A stretch of DNA of 64,000 bases from Vibrio sp. YMD68 (GCF_029958905.1 NZ_CP124614.1:3100001-3164000), one strand, 5' to 3'. Counted from the stretch's first letter, positions 50,295 to 61,450 are shown. The notes: a model not told the origin generated them from the letters alone. Translations and numbers: made by a program.

Positions 50295-51695
50295 ATGACG
50301 CAGAGCAACCACTTTGATGTAATTGTTATCGGTAGTGGCCCTGGTGGTGAAGGTGCAGCTATGGGATTAACTAAAGCGGGGCTCAATGTCGCTATCATAG
50401 AAAAAGAGAGCAGTGTCGGTGGCGGTTGTACACACTGGGGAACCATTCCATCGAAAGCCCTTCGACATGCCGTAAGTCGTATTATTGAGTTCAATAGTAA
50501 CCCACTATTTTGCCACAACAACAGCAGCATTCATTCGACTTTCTCTAACATTTTAAACCATGCTAAGTCCGTGATCGATAAGCAAACTCGGCTTAGGCAA
50601 GGCTTCTACGACAGAAATGATTGTACCTTGATTTTTGGCACGGCAGAGTTCTCAGGTGAGCATTCCATCAATGTGACTCAAGCTGATGGTACCGTTGAAA
50701 CATACACCGCCGATAAATTTGTCATCGCGACTGGCTCGCGCCCATACCAACCGAGTGATGTCGACTTTACCCATCAACGTATTTATGACAGCGATTCAAT
50801 TTTAAGCCTAGAGCACGACCCTCGTCATATCATCATTTACGGTGCTGGCGTTATTGGTTGTGAATATGCCTCGATATTTAGAGGGCTTGGCGTCAAAACC
50901 GATCTAATAAATACTCGTGACCGCTTATTGTCTTTTCTGGACAACGAAACGTCTGATGCCCTCTCATATCACTTCTGGAATAGCGGTGTTGTGATCCGAA
51001 ATGACGAGACATTCGAAAAAATTGAGCCTACCGACGATGGTGTCATTGTTCATCTTGAGTCTGGAAAGAAAATGCGCGCCGATTGTTTACTGTATGCCAA
51101 TGGCCGAACGGGTAACACGGATAAACTGAACCTAGACGCCGTTGGCTTAGCGGCGGATTCTCGTGGTCAAGTTTCGGTGAACAGTAATTACCAAACCAGC
51201 ATTAACCATGTCTATGCGGTCGGGGATGTTATTGGCTATCCAAGCCTAGCGAGTGCGGCTTATGATCAGGGCCGATTTGTGGCTCAAGCGATTACTCAAG
51301 GGCAAGCCTCTGGATATTTAATTGAAGATATTCCAACAGGTATCTATACCATTCCAGAAATCAGCTCAGTAGGTAAAACCGAACAAGAACTCACCGCAGC
51401 GAAAGTACCGTATGAAGTGGGTAGAGCCTCGTTCAAGCACCTCGCTCGAGCTCAAATAGCAGGAAAAGATATCGGTAGCTTAAAAATACTCTTCCACCGA
51501 GAGACAAAAGCCATTCTGGGTATTCATTGTTTTGGTGAACGTGCTGCTGAAATTATCCACATTGGACAAGCAATTATGGAACAGAAAGGGCCTGCCAATA
51601 CCATTGAATACTTCGTCAATACGACATTCAATTATCCGACTATGGCTGAAGCATACCGTGTGGCTGCGCTTAACGGGTTGAATCGATTATTTTAG
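50295..51695 (+). CDS. sthA: Soluble pyridine nucleotide transhydrogenase
   Basis: 466 aa. FAD-binding [12 protein letters not shown] at 13-24, and the SthA form of the disulfide loop, [17 protein letters not shown], in which only C45 remains and Thr replaces the second Cys, separating it from lipoamide dehydrogenase. NAD-binding [17 protein letters not shown]. The C-terminal dimer interface holds [17 protein letters not shown]. It balances NADPH with NADH. The fabR-sthA pair is as in E. coli. Confidence 0.95.
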   Translation: MTQSNHFDVIVIGSGPGGEGAAMGLTKAGLNVAIIEKESSVGGGCTHWGTIPSKALRHAVSRIIEFNSNPLFCHNNSSIHSTFSNILNHAKSVIDKQTRLRQGFYDRNDCTLIFGTAEFSGEHSINVTQADGTVETYTADKFVIATGSRPYQPSDVDFTHQRIYDSDSILSLEHDPRHIIIYGAGVIGCEYASIFRGLGVKTDLINTRDRLLSFLDNETSDALSYHFWNSGVVIRNDETFEKIEPTDDGVIVHLESGKKMRADCLLYANGRTGNTDKLNLDAVGLAADSRGQVSVNSNYQTSINHVYAVGDVIGYPSLASAAYDQGRFVAQAITQGQASGYLIEDIPTGIYTIPEISSVGKTEQELTAAKVPYEVGRASFKHLARAQIAGKDIGSLKILFHRETKAILGIHCFGERAAEIIHIGQAIMEQKGPANTIEYFVNTTFNYPTMAEAYRVAALNGLNRLF

Positions 51696-51795
51696 CCTTA
51701 CGTCTTAACCTCGCAAAACATGTCACGTCACTAAAGCAAGTGACGGTTGCGAATAGCAGAAACTAAAAACAGAAACAAAAAACAGAAACAAAGCG

Positions 51796-51824
51796 AAACC
51801 GCAGATCCTACTCTGCGGTTTTTT
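51796..51824. terminator. Terminator after sthA, overlapping the end of the MATE gene
   Basis: AAACCGCAG and CTGCGGTTT pair around ATCCTACT-type loop sequence, with TTTTTT after. It serves sthA on plus and partly the MATE gene on minus; the stop of the latter (51808-51810) lies in the hairpin. Confidence 0.8.
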
Positions 51825-53193
51825 GATTTAAGAACACGCCATGACGCCATTGAACGATCAATACCATCCCTAAACCCAATCCCCTCATCGCCATAAAACT
51901 CAACATAGCTAACCACAACGCATGGTTACCCAGCTCACTGGTTAAATAAAACACAGCAAAGAAAAAACACGTCGCAACGAACATGCTGTTACGCATTTCC
52001 TTCCCTTTTGTCGCACCAATAAAGATGCCATCAAACAAGAAGCACCACATAGAAGTGAGTGGCATCGCAATTAACCAGGGTAAGTAGATATGAGCGTTAT
52101 CTTTGACGCTTGGGATATCGGTGATCAAACTGATCAGAGCCGATCCAAAAAGAGAGAAAACAAGGGTCAAAGCTATGCAAATGATCAAGCTCCAAAAAAA
52201 AGTCCCGATCAGTGACTGATTCAGTTCTTTTTTATTTTTGGCACCAATCGCTTTCCCCACCATGGCTTCCATGGCGTAAGCAAAGCCATCCATCCCGTAA
52301 GAGATCATCATCAAGAAACTCATGAGCACCGCATTCGCAGCAATAACGTCATCACCAAAACTTGCGCCTTGAAAAGTCATAAAACTGAATGTCGCTTGAA
52401 GACACAGCGAACGTAGAAAAATATCTCTGTTTAACTTAACAAAGCGTCCAATGTTATTGCCACTCTTGGGCAGGATCGATCGAGGAGACGGTAAATGACG
52501 AGCACACCAAGTGCGATAAACACACCATAGACCGAAAGCCAGCCCCATGTAGTCCGCAATAACAGAAGCGAGAGCCGCGCCTTCGACTTTCCAATCAAAG
52601 CCTATGACAAATAAGACATCGAGTAAGATATTCGTGACGTTAGCAATGATCACCATCCACATTGGCGCTTTGGCATTTTGAGTGCCCAGTAGCCAACCTA
52701 AAATCACAAAATTAGCTAAAGCGGCCGGAGCACTCCAAGCGCGAATAGAAAAATACTGCTGACCATAATGTTTCACCTCGTCACTAGCACTGCTTAATGA
52801 AAAAATTAAGTCCGCCAAACTGCCGTGCACGAGTAAAAAGACGGCGGAAAACCCAAAGGCCATCATAACGCCTTGAATAAACACCAACGCCAGTTGCTGC
52901 TTATCATCCGCGCCATAAGATTGCGCGGTAAGCCCAGTGGTGGACATTCGTAAAAAACCGAGCAGCCAAAACGTCACACTGATCATGGTGCCGCCCAATG
53001 CCACACCACCTAGATACCAAGCCTGTTCTAAGTGGCCAATAACGGCGGCATCGACTAACCCAAGAAGAGGAACGGTAATATTAGAAAGCACCATAGGAAT
53101 GGCGAGTAACAACACTCTCTTGTGAAGAGACAGGTTATTTAGGCTTTTATAGAGCGTACTTAACGTTTGAATCGATTGGGAAATCACAGTCAC
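51808..53193 (-). CDS. dinF: MATE-family transporter, DinF-like
   Basis: 461 aa with about 12 membrane segments; typical MATE phrases: PMVLSNITVPLLGLVDAAVI, LLGFLRMSTTGLTAQSYGAD and DGFAYAMEAMVGKAIGAKN. DinF is linked to SOS and to export of toxic compounds in E. coli, where it lies next to lexA. Here a methyltransferase gene separates it from lexA, and no LexA box was seen upstream, so its SOS control may be lost or depend on read-through from lexA. Confidence 0.85.
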   Translation of the reverse strand: MTVISQSIQTLSTLYKSLNNLSLHKRVLLLAIPMVLSNITVPLLGLVDAAVIGHLEQAWYLGGVALGGTMISVTFWLLGFLRMSTTGLTAQSYGADDKQQLALVFIQGVMMAFGFSAVFLLVHGSLADLIFSLSSASDEVKHYGQQYFSIRAWSAPAALANFVILGWLLGTQNAKAPMWMVIIANVTNILLDVLFVIGFDWKVEGAALASVIADYMGLAFGLWCVYRTWCARHLPSPRSILPKSGNNIGRFVKLNRDIFLRSLCLQATFSFMTFQGASFGDDVIAANAVLMSFLMMISYGMDGFAYAMEAMVGKAIGAKNKKELNQSLIGTFFWSLIICIALTLVFSLFGSALISLITDIPSVKDNAHIYLPWLIAMPLTSMWCFLFDGIFIGATKGKEMRNSMFVATCFFFAVFYLTSELGNHALWLAMLSFMAMRGLGLGMVLIVQWRHGVFLNQKTAE

Positions 53194-53223
53194 CTCACTT
53201 GTAGAGAGTGAAGTGTAACTGGA

Positions 53224-54036
53224 TCACCAACGAAGCTGAACTACTACTGGGGTTAATCTCTGCTTGAGTGATGGGAGCTTCGTGATCCAGCGCTGCCAAA
53301 ACTTCCAGCGGCTGCAGTTTTTGTCTAATGGCGACAAGATGTTTACCGACTGTGCCCACGGTAAATAATTCAGTATCGATTTACCTGGGTGATCATACCC
53401 ATGCGCATACGTACCAGACCCGAGCTTTTTTCCTAAATGCGTCGACGTCTTATCCCCTGCAATTACAAAGCATGCGGTTGCGCTATCAAAATGACGCCCT
53501 AACGCTTGAACAAACTTGGCAACATGGGAATGGCTAAGATCAAGTAATGCGTGCTCACAGACAATCATCACATTAGCGTGGTTAGGAATCGGCAGTTGAT
53601 CAAGCCACTGCAAATCGTCGACACTGCCACAATGATGCAAATAGCGTTCGCTCTTGTGAAAAAGCTTCTCTCTCCACAGCAAGTTCTCGGTAATATCGAG
53701 CTCAACCCAATGACAAAGCCCATCATCAACGCGATAAAATCGAGTATCTAAGCCTGCTCCAACATTAATGATCCAAGCATCAGGGCTACGCTTAATAAAG
53801 GCATTGACTTGTAGGTCACATAGTTGAGTGAGAGTTGCATGAAGCAGCTGCTTTTGATCAATATCACCAGATAAACACTCAGGAGATAATTGGCAGTAGC
53901 GACAAGCATTAGCCGCAATGGGGTCATAAATAAGGCCATCATCAACAAAGCTTTCACGGCTACGCAGCCATAATGGTTGGAACAAATCGGTGGGGATTTG
54001 ATGGCGTCGTTTTGAAGAGGGGGATGTAAGAGGCAT
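53224..54036 (-). CDS. LCM/TcmP-like SAM-dependent O-methyltransferase
   Basis: 270 aa from ATG 54036 (AAGGA 9 bases upstream; ATG 54042 is an alternative). Leucine carboxyl methyltransferase family: LWLRSRESFVDDGLIYDPIA at the start, SAM site INVGAGLDTRFYRVDD (about 90), VELDI (Asp/Glu for ribose) and MIVCEHALLDL. It methylates a carboxyl or hydroxyl group of an unknown small molecule. Between lexA and dinF; in one direction with both. Seen in many vibrios. Confidence 0.75.
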   Translation of the reverse strand: MPLTSPSSKRRHQIPTDLFQPLWLRSRESFVDDGLIYDPIAANACRYCQLSPECLSGDIDQKQLLHATLTQLCDLQVNAFIKRSPDAWIINVGAGLDTRFYRVDDGLCHWVELDITENLLWREKLFHKSERYLHHCGSVDDLQWLDQLPIPNHANVMIVCEHALLDLSHSHVAKFVQALGRHFDSATACFVIAGDKTSTHLGKKLGSGTYAHGYDHPGKSILNYLPWAQSVNILSPLDKNCSRWKFWQRWITKLPSLKQRLTPVVVQLRW

Positions 54037-54157
54037 TATCATCTTCCTTATGAACCCAGAAAGAAGATGATAATGAATATCATTTAAACTTACAAGCTAT
54101 TGAGAGTATCGCCAGGCCATTTCTCAAATCGGATACGGGGATCCGCTCCGTGAGAGG

Positions 54158-54775
54158 TTACATCCAGTCGGTATTTCGAATGATTCCGACGGCAATACCC
54201 TCAATGGCTAAGTGCTGCACGGTCAAATCCACTTCAATCGGAGAAAATTCTTCATTTTCAGCATGAAGCAGAACCGTTGCGCCTTTGCGCTCTAAACGTT
54301 TAACCGTGACATCATCATCCACTCGTGCCACGACAACTTGGCCATCTCGCACATCTTGAGTTTTGTGCACTGCCAATAAATCACCATCCATGATACCAAT
54401 ATCTTTCATACTTTCGCCATTAACTCGAAGCAGAAAATCAGCTTGTGGTTTAAACATGCTGGCATCGACTTTATAGTGTGTTTCGACATGTTCCTGAGCC
54501 AGAATCGGTTCGCCAGCCGCTACCTGTCCGATAAGTGGCAAACCTTCTTCCTCATTCGCAGCTTCTAATAAAATGCGTATACCACGCGACGCTCCGGGGA
54601 TAATTTCTATCGCTTGCTTACGAGCGAGCGCTTTTAAATGTTCTTCTGCGGCATTAGCAGAACGGAACCCCAATTCACGCGCAATTTCAGCGCGAGTCGG
54701 TGGCATTCCATGATCATCAATTTTACGTTTGATGAGATCAAATACTTCTTGTTGGCGTGCAGTCAACGGCTTCAT
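54158..54775 (-). CDS. lexA: LexA, SOS repressor
   Basis: 205 aa. N-terminal winged helix with [20 protein letters not shown]; self-cleavage site A87-G88 in QVAAGEP; catalytic S122 (VNGESM) and K159 (VTVKRL). RecA filaments trigger its cleavage. Two LexA boxes lie in front of it, so it is self-regulated. Downstream on the same strand are the methyltransferase and dinF. Confidence 0.97.
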   Translation of the reverse strand: MKPLTARQQEVFDLIKRKIDDHGMPPTRAEIARELGFRSANAAEEHLKALARKQAIEIIPGASRGIRILLEAANEEEGLPLIGQVAAGEPILAQEHVETHYKVDASMFKPQADFLLRVNGESMKDIGIMDGDLLAVHKTQDVRDGQVVVARVDDDVTVKRLERKGATVLLHAENEEFSPIEVDLTVQHLAIEGIAVGIIRNTDWM

Positions 54776-54782
54776 AAGTCAC

Positions 54783-54818
54783 CTGTCTTTTTATACAGTT
54801 AACTGTGAGTATATCCAG
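54783..54818. promoter_or_regulatory. Two tandem LexA (SOS) boxes
   Basis: CTG-N10-CAG occurs at 54783-54798 and at 54803-54818, with a 4-base gap (read on plus). The first starts 8 bases before the lexA ATG, so binding would block both transcription and the start region. Double boxes are as in E. coli lexA. Confidence 0.9.
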
Positions 54819-55112
54819 TAAGTCATAAAATGAAAAGATAATTGACTGTTTTTTAAATATTTCGTGTTTTCGTCTCAATCCATAGCGGCTTTATCTTGTG
54901 CTTCTGTTCACTTTTGAAAGCATTCATCCATCAAAATTTCGCAATAATATGACCACGCGACCTACAATATAATTAAAAGGTTAGACCAGTTTCTGTTATC
55001 CTTGCCGCTCTTTTAAGTAACCTGCTTAGGCGACTTTCCACTTCGCGTTACAATAACAAATCACTGGAAATTCGCTTATGCTTATTTGAAACACAAGAGG
55101 CTATGAACCTTT

Positions 55113-57539
55113 ATGTCTTCAGGACAATCGCTAGCACGAACATTACTTAAGTTACCTTTATCTATTTTGGTAAAAGGGACGGCAATTCCTTCAAGCCCTA
55201 TTGACGATCATAATATTGATATCGACAAGCCTATTGTTTATGCGCTGCCATTTCGCTCCAGTGTCGATCTCCTGACCTTGCAAAAACACGCTCTAGAGCT
55301 TGGGCTACCCGACCCACTAAGCCCTGTTATGATTAATGGTCAATCATTCCCTCGCTATGTTTTTACCTCGTCACGCCCAACATTAGTTCAACGTAATCAA
55401 GACGTACCCAACACGTCGATCTCATTGTTTTCGTCACTGCTTGAGCTCCACCGATTTGACAGTAATCTCGATGTTCAAATTATTCCTACAACCGTATTGT
55501 GGGGCAGAAAACCGGGGAAAGAAGAGCACACAAAACCGTATCTTCAAGCGTTAAATGGCCCAGAAAAAGCAGCGGCTGTTATTCTTTCTGGCCGGGACTG
55601 TCTGGTCCGTTTCAGCCCTGTCGTGTCGCTTCGTTACATGGCCGATTCTCACGGTACAGACGCATCCATTGCTCATAAACTCGCGCGAGTGGCGCGTATT
55701 CACTTCTCTCGCCAAAAACTGGCAGCCTCAGGGCCCGATCTACCTAACCGTCAGGCACTGTTTCAACGTTTGCTCAACTCTCAAGCGATTGAAAAAGCGA
55801 TTGAAGAAGAAGCCAAAGCCAAAAATATTCCAATCGAAAAAGCACGCAAAGAAGCGCATGCGATTATGGAAGAAGTCGCGGCGAATTTTTCTTACTCTCT
55901 GATCAAGTTAGGTCAACGCACTCTGCGCTGGCTGTGGAATCGTATTTACCAGGGGCTCAATATTTCCAATGCCTCGACGATAAGAAAACTGGCACAAGAC
56001 GGCCATGAGATTGTTTACGTCCCGTGCCACCGTAGCCATATGGATTACTTACTGCTTTCTTATGTGCTGTATAATGAAGGCATGGTGCCACCTCATATTG
56101 CTGCGGGTATTAACCTCAATTTCTTCCCTGCTGGGCCAATTTTCAGACGCGGTGGTGCTTTCTTTATTCGCCGTAGTTTTAAAGGCAATAAACTGTACTC
56201 TACCGTTTTCCGAGAGTATCTCGCAGAGCTGTTTAGTAAAGGCTATTCCGTTGAGTACTTCAGTGAAGGTGGGCGTTCACGCACTGGTCGTTTGCTGCAA
56301 GCGAAAACCGGTATGCTTGCGATGACGATTCAAGCGATGCTTCGTGGCTTAAACCGCCCAGTAACGCTAGTGCCTGTTTACATCGGTTATGAACACGTTA
56401 TGGAAGTCAGCACTTACGCTAAAGAGCTTCGAGGCAAAGACAAAGAGAAAGAAAACGCAGGCCAAGTGCTGCGCACTATTCGTAAGTTGCGAAATTTTGG
56501 TAAAGGCTACGTTAACTTTGGTGAGCCGATACCTCTGAATCAATACCTTAACGAACATGCCCCTGAGTGGACACAAGATATTGATCCACTCGGTGGAAGT
56601 AAGCCCCAGTGGATAAACCCAGTGGTGGGTAAGCTTGCAAATAAGATGATGACGAACATCAATGACGCTGCGGCAGCGAATGCGCTCACGCTTTGCGCGA
56701 CTGCATTGTTGGCATCGCGTCAAAGAGCATTATCTCGAGACAGTTTGATCAACCAAATAGACAGTTACCTATCTCTTTTAAAGAACGTTCCTTATTCTTC
56801 AACGTTCACAATGCCTTCAGAAAGCGCAGAAGAGTTAGTGAGCCATGCGGAATCGTTGGATAAGTTTGTCATTGATAGCGACAGCATGGGCAGTATCGTG
56901 TCACTCGATCGCCATCAGTCGGTGTTAATGACTTACTACCGTAACAATATCATTCACCTATTTGCGATTCCGTCACTGATTGCACAGCTACTGGTCCGTA
57001 ATCAGCAGCTGTCTGTCGCAAGCATTCAAAGCAAAGTCGCGCAAATCTACCCATTCTTAAAACAAGAACTCTTTTTGAGCATTGAAGATGACAATCTGGC
57101 GGATGTGGTGAATAACTACATTGAAGAGTTATCGCGTCAAGGTCACATTTGCATTGAGGGAGATAACGTTGCCATCAACCAAGCAAACACTCAAGTACTG
57201 GTGCTGCTTGGTCAAACAATTGCCGAAACCTTACAACGTTATGCCATTGCCTTAAACTTGCTCTCGGAAGATCCTGAACTGGGTAAAGCCGATCTAGAAA
57301 AGAAAAGCCAAGACATCGCCCAACGACTGGGACGATTACACGGTATTAATGCCCCTGAGTTTTTTGATAAAGGGGTGTTTGCAAGCATGTTTAACACACT
57401 TAAACAGCAAGCTTACCTAGATAAAAATGGCGAATGTGACCAAGAAAAAAGCAAAGAGTTGGCCCAACTGCTCTACACCATGCTTTATCCTGAGGTTGAA
57501 TTGACCATTAAAGAGAGCGTCTACCAAGCCAACCATTAA
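55113..57539 (+). CDS. plsB: Glycerol-3-phosphate acyltransferase (PlsB)
   Basis: 808 aa, full length. Acyltransferase motif I H306-R-S-H-M-D311 (HX4D), motif II with [16 protein letters not shown], motif [17 protein letters not shown] and motif [16 protein letters not shown]. Adds the first acyl chain to glycerol 3-phosphate at the inner membrane. Divergent from lexA, as in E. coli order. The 294-base gap before it contains the lexA boxes and its own promoter. Terminator at 57581. Confidence 0.97.
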   Translation: MSSGQSLARTLLKLPLSILVKGTAIPSSPIDDHNIDIDKPIVYALPFRSSVDLLTLQKHALELGLPDPLSPVMINGQSFPRYVFTSSRPTLVQRNQDVPNTSISLFSSLLELHRFDSNLDVQIIPTTVLWGRKPGKEEHTKPYLQALNGPEKAAAVILSGRDCLVRFSPVVSLRYMADSHGTDASIAHKLARVARIHFSRQKLAASGPDLPNRQALFQRLLNSQAIEKAIEEEAKAKNIPIEKARKEAHAIMEEVAANFSYSLIKLGQRTLRWLWNRIYQGLNISNASTIRKLAQDGHEIVYVPCHRSHMDYLLLSYVLYNEGMVPPHIAAGINLNFFPAGPIFRRGGAFFIRRSFKGNKLYSTVFREYLAELFSKGYSVEYFSEGGRSRTGRLLQAKTGMLAMTIQAMLRGLNRPVTLVPVYIGYEHVMEVSTYAKELRGKDKEKENAGQVLRTIRKLRNFGKGYVNFGEPIPLNQYLNEHAPEWTQDIDPLGGSKPQWINPVVGKLANKMMTNINDAAAANALTLCATALLASRQRALSRDSLINQIDSYLSLLKNVPYSSTFTMPSESAEELVSHAESLDKFVIDSDSMGSIVSLDRHQSVLMTYYRNNIIHLFAIPSLIAQLLVRNQQLSVASIQSKVAQIYPFLKQELFLSIEDDNLADVVNNYIEELSRQGHICIEGDNVAINQANTQVLVLLGQTIAETLQRYAIALNLLSEDPELGKADLEKKSQDIAQRLGRLHGINAPEFFDKGVFASMFNTLKQQAYLDKNGECDQEKSKELAQLLYTMLYPEVELTIKESVYQANH

Positions 57540-57580
57540 AGGCCAGGCCTACCTTGGGTCAGTTTGTTTAGCTCAGACTA

Positions 57581-57606
57581 AAAAGGCATCCGATTGGATG
57601 CCTTTT
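57581..57606 (+). terminator. Terminator after plsB
   Basis: AAAAGGCATCC and GGATGCCTTTT pair around GATT, 42 bases after the plsB stop. Confidence 0.9.
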
Positions 57607-57699
57607 CTGTTTGCTGAACAAGACAGTCTATATAAACGCAATGTATTAATCGATGTGGTCTGAATGATGACGGGATTGGGCACTTACTTAATTAGGTAC

Positions 57700-58566
57700 T
57701 TACTTGATTAAAAATCCGAGTAATAGCCCAATGGTGATGACCATACCAACGTAATTATTATTCAGGAATGCTTTAAAGCAATGCGGCCTTGAGCGATGGC
57801 GAATCAAGTGCTGCTGAAAGACAAACAACGCACCAACAATGAGCAAGCTCCAGTAAAAACCACTACTCAGCGCATATTTATCACCCAATAGCATCAACAT
57901 AATGAGCGTACACAATTGCAAAGCACCAATGATCATTTTATCAAAGCGGTCAAAGAGGATAGCGGTCGACTTAATACCAATGTTTACATCATCATCTCGG
58001 TCAACCATTGCATATTGAGTGTCATAGGCAATAGTCCAAACCGCGTTAATCGTAAATAGATACCAAACCATCAGCGGTAATTCATTGGTTTGCGCTGCCC
58101 ACGCCATAGGTATGGCCCAGCTAAAGGCGAGCCCAAGAAACAATTGAGGAAGGTGAGTATAACGCTTCATAAATGGATAAATGAAAGCGAGAAGAATGCC
58201 GACAAAGGACAGTTTCACAGTAAGAGGATTCATGGTTAGCACCAGAAGAAAAGAGACTACCGCCAAAACAACGAATAGCCCAATCGCCTCTTTGCTCGAC
58301 ACATCACCCGCCGGTAATGGACGATATTGAGTACGCTCCACATGGCCATCAACATGGCGATCGGCAAAGTCATTGATCACACATCCCGCAGAACGCATGA
58401 GCACCACACCTAAAGTAAACACCACAGCCACATCCCAGCGAGGGAGGCCTTCAGCCGCAACAATCAAAGACCATAGCGTTGGCCAAAGCAACAGCAATGA
58501 ACCTATCGGTCGGTCCATTCGCATTAGCTGCCAATACGATTTTACTTTAATATTTACCGAACTCAT
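57700..58566 (-). CDS. ubiA: 4-hydroxybenzoate polyprenyltransferase (UbiA)
   Basis: 288 aa, about eight membrane helices. The two Asp-rich diphosphate-Mg motifs are present: [11 protein letters not shown] (about 68-78) and [13 protein letters not shown] (about 186-198). Attaches the isoprenoid tail to 4-hydroxybenzoate in ubiquinone synthesis. Start overlaps the ubiC stop by 4 bases; order ubiC-ubiA, as in E. coli. Confidence 0.95.
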   Translation of the reverse strand: MSSVNIKVKSYWQLMRMDRPIGSLLLLWPTLWSLIVAAEGLPRWDVAVVFTLGVVLMRSAGCVINDFADRHVDGHVERTQYRPLPAGDVSSKEAIGLFVVLAVVSFLLVLTMNPLTVKLSFVGILLAFIYPFMKRYTHLPQLFLGLAFSWAIPMAWAAQTNELPLMVWYLFTINAVWTIAYDTQYAMVDRDDDVNIGIKSTAILFDRFDKMIIGALQLCTLIMLMLLGDKYALSSGFYWSLLIVGALFVFQQHLIRHRSRPHCFKAFLNNNYVGMVITIGLLLGFLIK

Positions 58567-59105
58567 TTGTTGTTCTCTTCAAAATAAACCGGAGAAGCGG
58601 GTAAAAATAACTCCGCCACCAACATCGGTTTATTGTTCATCCATAATCGAGAGCGCCTAGCTAGAAAACGTCCCTGTTCAGTATCGGCCCAGCCTACTTG
58701 TAAAGCGTCTCGTTTTACATCATGAGTACTGAATACGGTCAACCCAAGCGGTATTTCACCTTGCTCGGTTAAGTCATATTGTTGCTTAGCAATCGAAGTA
58801 CTCGGTACCAAGGTTCGGCCAAGAACCCAAGGTACGCCATCCCCTTTTAGGACCACCTTACGCAATAAACACGGATCTTGAGATAAAAGATCGATTTCTT
58901 GCTGATTTAATCGCTCTGCTTTCACTATACGGTTGTGCAATAAGTCTACACTTAAGTCGTCACAATGGCGTTCAAGCAGGCGAGACAATGACCCGAGTTC
59001 CAGCAGCCAATCTTGAGACTGTTGAGACGGAAAGTCAAAACCTGTGGGATCCTGCCAATTTACTTCAAGTAAAGCAGATAGATAGAGCGAAGTTGATAGA
59101 TTCAT
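58563..59105 (-). CDS. ubiC: Chorismate pyruvate-lyase (UbiC)
   Basis: 180 aa from ATG 59105; a TTG-initiated frame from 59117 is unlikely. Family features: [37 protein letters not shown] (the Arg and Glu/Asp that hold the product) and [21 protein letters not shown]. Makes 4-hydroxybenzoate and pyruvate from chorismate, the first committed ubiquinone step; UbiA uses the product. Confidence 0.95.
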   Translation of the reverse strand: MNLSTSLYLSALLEVNWQDPTGFDFPSQQSQDWLLELGSLSRLLERHCDDLSVDLLHNRIVKAERLNQQEIDLLSQDPCLLRKVVLKGDGVPWVLGRTLVPSTSIAKQQYDLTEQGEIPLGLTVFSTHDVKRDALQVGWADTEQGRFLARRSRLWMNNKPMLVAELFLPASPVYFEENNK

Positions 59106-59267
59106 ACTAGTATTCAATTATTAGCTTTAACATCGTAGAATAAAGCGGCAAAGATTGGTAAAACCAACCGAGAAATGCAAAATGCATTTCATTACATATA
59201 GATACTCTATTGTAACAAGACTCTGTTGTTACGAGTATCATCATTATAAGAAAGAAAAGTCATTAAT

Positions 59268-59675
59268 ATGCTTAAACGTTACCTAGCCCAAATATTTACT
59301 ATTTTTACTCTTCTCATTTCGTTACCAAGTTATGCAGAAGAAGAAAAAGCACCGCAGCTGGCTTATTTCACACTCGAGCCGGATCTCACCACTAATTTTT
59401 ATACCAAAGGTAAAAACCTTGGCTATATCCAAGTTCGTATCGATATTATGGTCGCCAGTGCCGCAGATCTACCGATCGTAGAGCTACACCAACCTTTGAT
59501 CCGCGACGCAGTTATCGAGCTGCTCGGGCAGCAATCTGAAGATACAGTAAAATCGTTAGCCGGAAGAGAAGATTTAAGAAAAGTACTGGTAGAGAAGCTG
59601 AATGCGATTTTACTTCCGGAGACAGGGCGAACCATCATTGCTGATCTCTTATTCACCAAATACCTGTATCAATAG
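59268..59675 (+). CDS. FliL-family periplasmic protein
   Basis: 135 aa with a Sec signal (about 1-23, cleavage after SYA). The rest matches the FliL domain: LAYFTLEPDLTTNFYTKG, VRIDIMVAS, a long helix LIRDAVIELLGQQSEDTVKS and the end ILLPETGRTIIADLLFTKYL. FliL itself is membrane-tethered and stabilises the flagellar motor; this shorter periplasmic version next to ubiC is conserved in vibrios with unclear role. Divergent from ubiCA. Confidence 0.85.
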   Translation: MLKRYLAQIFTIFTLLISLPSYAEEEKAPQLAYFTLEPDLTTNFYTKGKNLGYIQVRIDIMVASAADLPIVELHQPLIRDAVIELLGQQSEDTVKSLAGREDLRKVLVEKLNAILLPETGRTIIADLLFTKYLYQ

Positions 59676-59724
59676 AGGCGGTATCAACAAAAGCCGTATC
59701 AATAAAAACCATCCCAACAAAATA

Positions 59725-59756
59725 AAAGGCTTACGCGCATAGCGAAAGCCTTTTTT
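59725..59756. terminator. Terminator between the FliL-family gene and glpG
   Basis: AAGGCTT and AAGCCTT pair around a 12-base loop, followed by TTTTTT on plus and preceded by A-rich sequence, so it can act on both converging genes. Confidence 0.75.
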
Positions 59757-59773
59757 CCAACCAAACCAAAACT

Positions 59774-60616
59774 TTACTGCATATTGCGGAACTTCTTATT
59801 ACTGGCATCAAGTAACCCAATAAGCACACCGGACAGTAAACCCACTAAGTGCGCCGTGTTGGCAATCGCCATATAAGGCTGAACAAACCCGAGCACAAGC
59901 CAAACCAGCATAAAGCCGATCAGCGGCTTAGGCATACCTAACCCAAGCTGAGGGATTTTTGTCCCGACCACCCATAAATACCCGACGAGAGCATAAACCA
60001 CACCAGACAGACCGCCAAAGTTCGCTCCCTCAACAAAGTACTGCCCTGCGCCAGAAAGCGCGGCCGAAATAGCAAAGATCTGCAATAACTTGCCAGATCC
60101 TAACCGTTTTTCAATATCCCCACCGAGTTGCCACCACCACAAAACATTAAACACAATGTGCATGGCTGAAAAATGAAGAATGGCATGAGTGAACCAACGC
60201 CAGACCTGGACCTGTTGACTCGCTTCAGCAGGGAAATGCAATAAAGAAAAAAGACGATTTTGTAATCCAAACTGAAGTAGGATAAACACCACAATGCAGG
60301 CACTCATCCCAATTAAGGTCACAGGACCCGCTTTGGCCTTAATCATGCCAATAAAACTGGGCGTATTGTAAGAGAATACACTGGTGCGAGTTTCTGCCAT
60401 CGTCCAAGATGCGGCCTGATACTTTTTATCGGTTGGATCACTCAAGAAGTGCTGAAGCTCAGCTTCGACTTCCACCTGATGCTGCTCATCAAGCAACCAC
60501 AATGCGAATTGACCTTCCCCTTCCGGCATCATGCGAACTTCTATTTGCCTTGAAGCCAAATAGTCAATAAAAGCTTGAGCCGCTCTTGGATTACTTATTG
60601 TCAATAATCGGACCAT
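59774..60616 (-). CDS. glpG: Rhomboid intramembrane protease GlpG
   Basis: 280 aa. Cytosolic N-domain (1-90) followed by six membrane helices. Oxyanion-side H150-x3-N154 in HFSAMHIVFNVLWWWQLG, nucleophile Ser in GGLSGVVYALVGYLW (about 202) and catalytic His in IANTAHLVGLLSGVL (about 257). Cleaves unstable membrane helices. Follows glpE by 142 bases, same strand, as in the glpEG order of E. coli. Confidence 0.95.
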   Translation of the reverse strand: MVRLLTISNPRAAQAFIDYLASRQIEVRMMPEGEGQFALWLLDEQHQVEVEAELQHFLSDPTDKKYQAASWTMAETRTSVFSYNTPSFIGMIKAKAGPVTLIGMSACIVVFILLQFGLQNRLFSLLHFPAEASQQVQVWRWFTHAILHFSAMHIVFNVLWWWQLGGDIEKRLGSGKLLQIFAISAALSGAGQYFVEGANFGGLSGVVYALVGYLWVVGTKIPQLGLGMPKPLIGFMLVWLVLGFVQPYMAIANTAHLVGLLSGVLIGLLDASNKKFRNMQ

Positions 60617-60758
60617 GCACTACCTACCACTTGCTAAAAAATGAATAATCTAACCCTTTCACGTACCGATGACTTTGCACTCACACAAGGTTGCCACTAA
60701 TAATATGACCATTAATTCATATTGGTGTTGATTCATACCCTGTTGTCTGGTGCGAGTT

Positions 60759-61076
60759 CTATTGAGTTGTCGGTAAACCGGCTCTACGCCACGCTTCTAT
60801 TCCACCATCAATGCTATACACATCCGTAAAGCCTTGGTTAATCAAGTACTGAGCAACACCCTGGCTGCTAATGCCGTGGTAACACATCACCATGATCGGT
60901 TGCTCAAACTCAACCTCATTCATAAATTCAACAATCGTATCGTTACTTAAAGAGAATGCTCCAGCTACATGACCTTGAGCAAATGACTGGCTGTCGCGAG
61001 TATCAACAAGAATGGCACTTGATTGCTCTAAATACGCTTGTGCTTGTTCGATATTAATCGTTTGAAATACGTCCAA
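60759..61076 (-). CDS. glpE: Thiosulfate sulfurtransferase GlpE (rhodanese)
   Basis: 105 aa, single rhodanese domain. Active cysteine C65 in [28 protein letters not shown] near 25-40 is the family CH2A region. Moves sulfur from thiosulfate to cyanide or thioredoxin. First gene of a glpE-glpG unit; its promoter lies in the 412-base gap up to rpoH. Confidence 0.95.
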   Translation of the reverse strand: MDVFQTINIEQAQAYLEQSSAILVDTRDSQSFAQGHVAGAFSLSNDTIVEFMNEVEFEQPIMVMCYHGISSQGVAQYLINQGFTDVYSIDGGIEAWRRAGLPTTQ

Positions 61077-61157
61077 CTTGATACCCTTTTTATCTTAGTT
61101 TCATGAAGGGTAATTGTAACCTATCCATAGCCTGATAAGTACCAACAAGCTGTATGG

Positions 61158-61374
61158 TTATCCACTCGGTACGAATAGGTTCAAGATTGTGCATAAGTCT
61201 GTGGATTGCGTTGATAACGTGGTTTTGGATCTTTCGATCCACTATATATAGTGTTGATCTTTATTTATATGTGAATAAATAGAAAAGTATCCCCATCATA
61301 TTTTTACTCATGAAGCCTTTGTTTACCCCGCTTTCTGACAGGTGTTAAATAATCTTTGCACAGAGTTACCCACA
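61158..61374. promoter_or_regulatory. Cluster of four DnaA-box-like sites in the glpE-rpoH gap
   Basis: TTATCCACT (61158), TGTGCATAA (61188), TGTGGATTG (61200) and TTACCCACA (61366) each differ from the DnaA box TTATCCACA, in one or other direction, by one to two bases. Two GGATC/GATCC steps and a third GATC, an AT-rich GATCTTTATTTAT and the palindrome CACTATATATAGTG (61230-61243) lie between them. Resembles a DnaA-responsive control region; see findings. Confidence 0.4.
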
Positions 61375-61415
61375 GGCAATGCTTTGCGTGAAGCTCATTT
61401 AGGGATCATAGACAC

Positions 61416-61450
61416 AAAAAAGCCGAGATCGTTTGATCTCGGCTTTTTTT
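61416..61450 (-). terminator. rpoH terminator
   Basis: AAAAAAGCCGAGATC and GATCTCGGCTTTTTT are perfect arms around GTTT, 40 bases after the rpoH stop. Confidence 0.9.
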
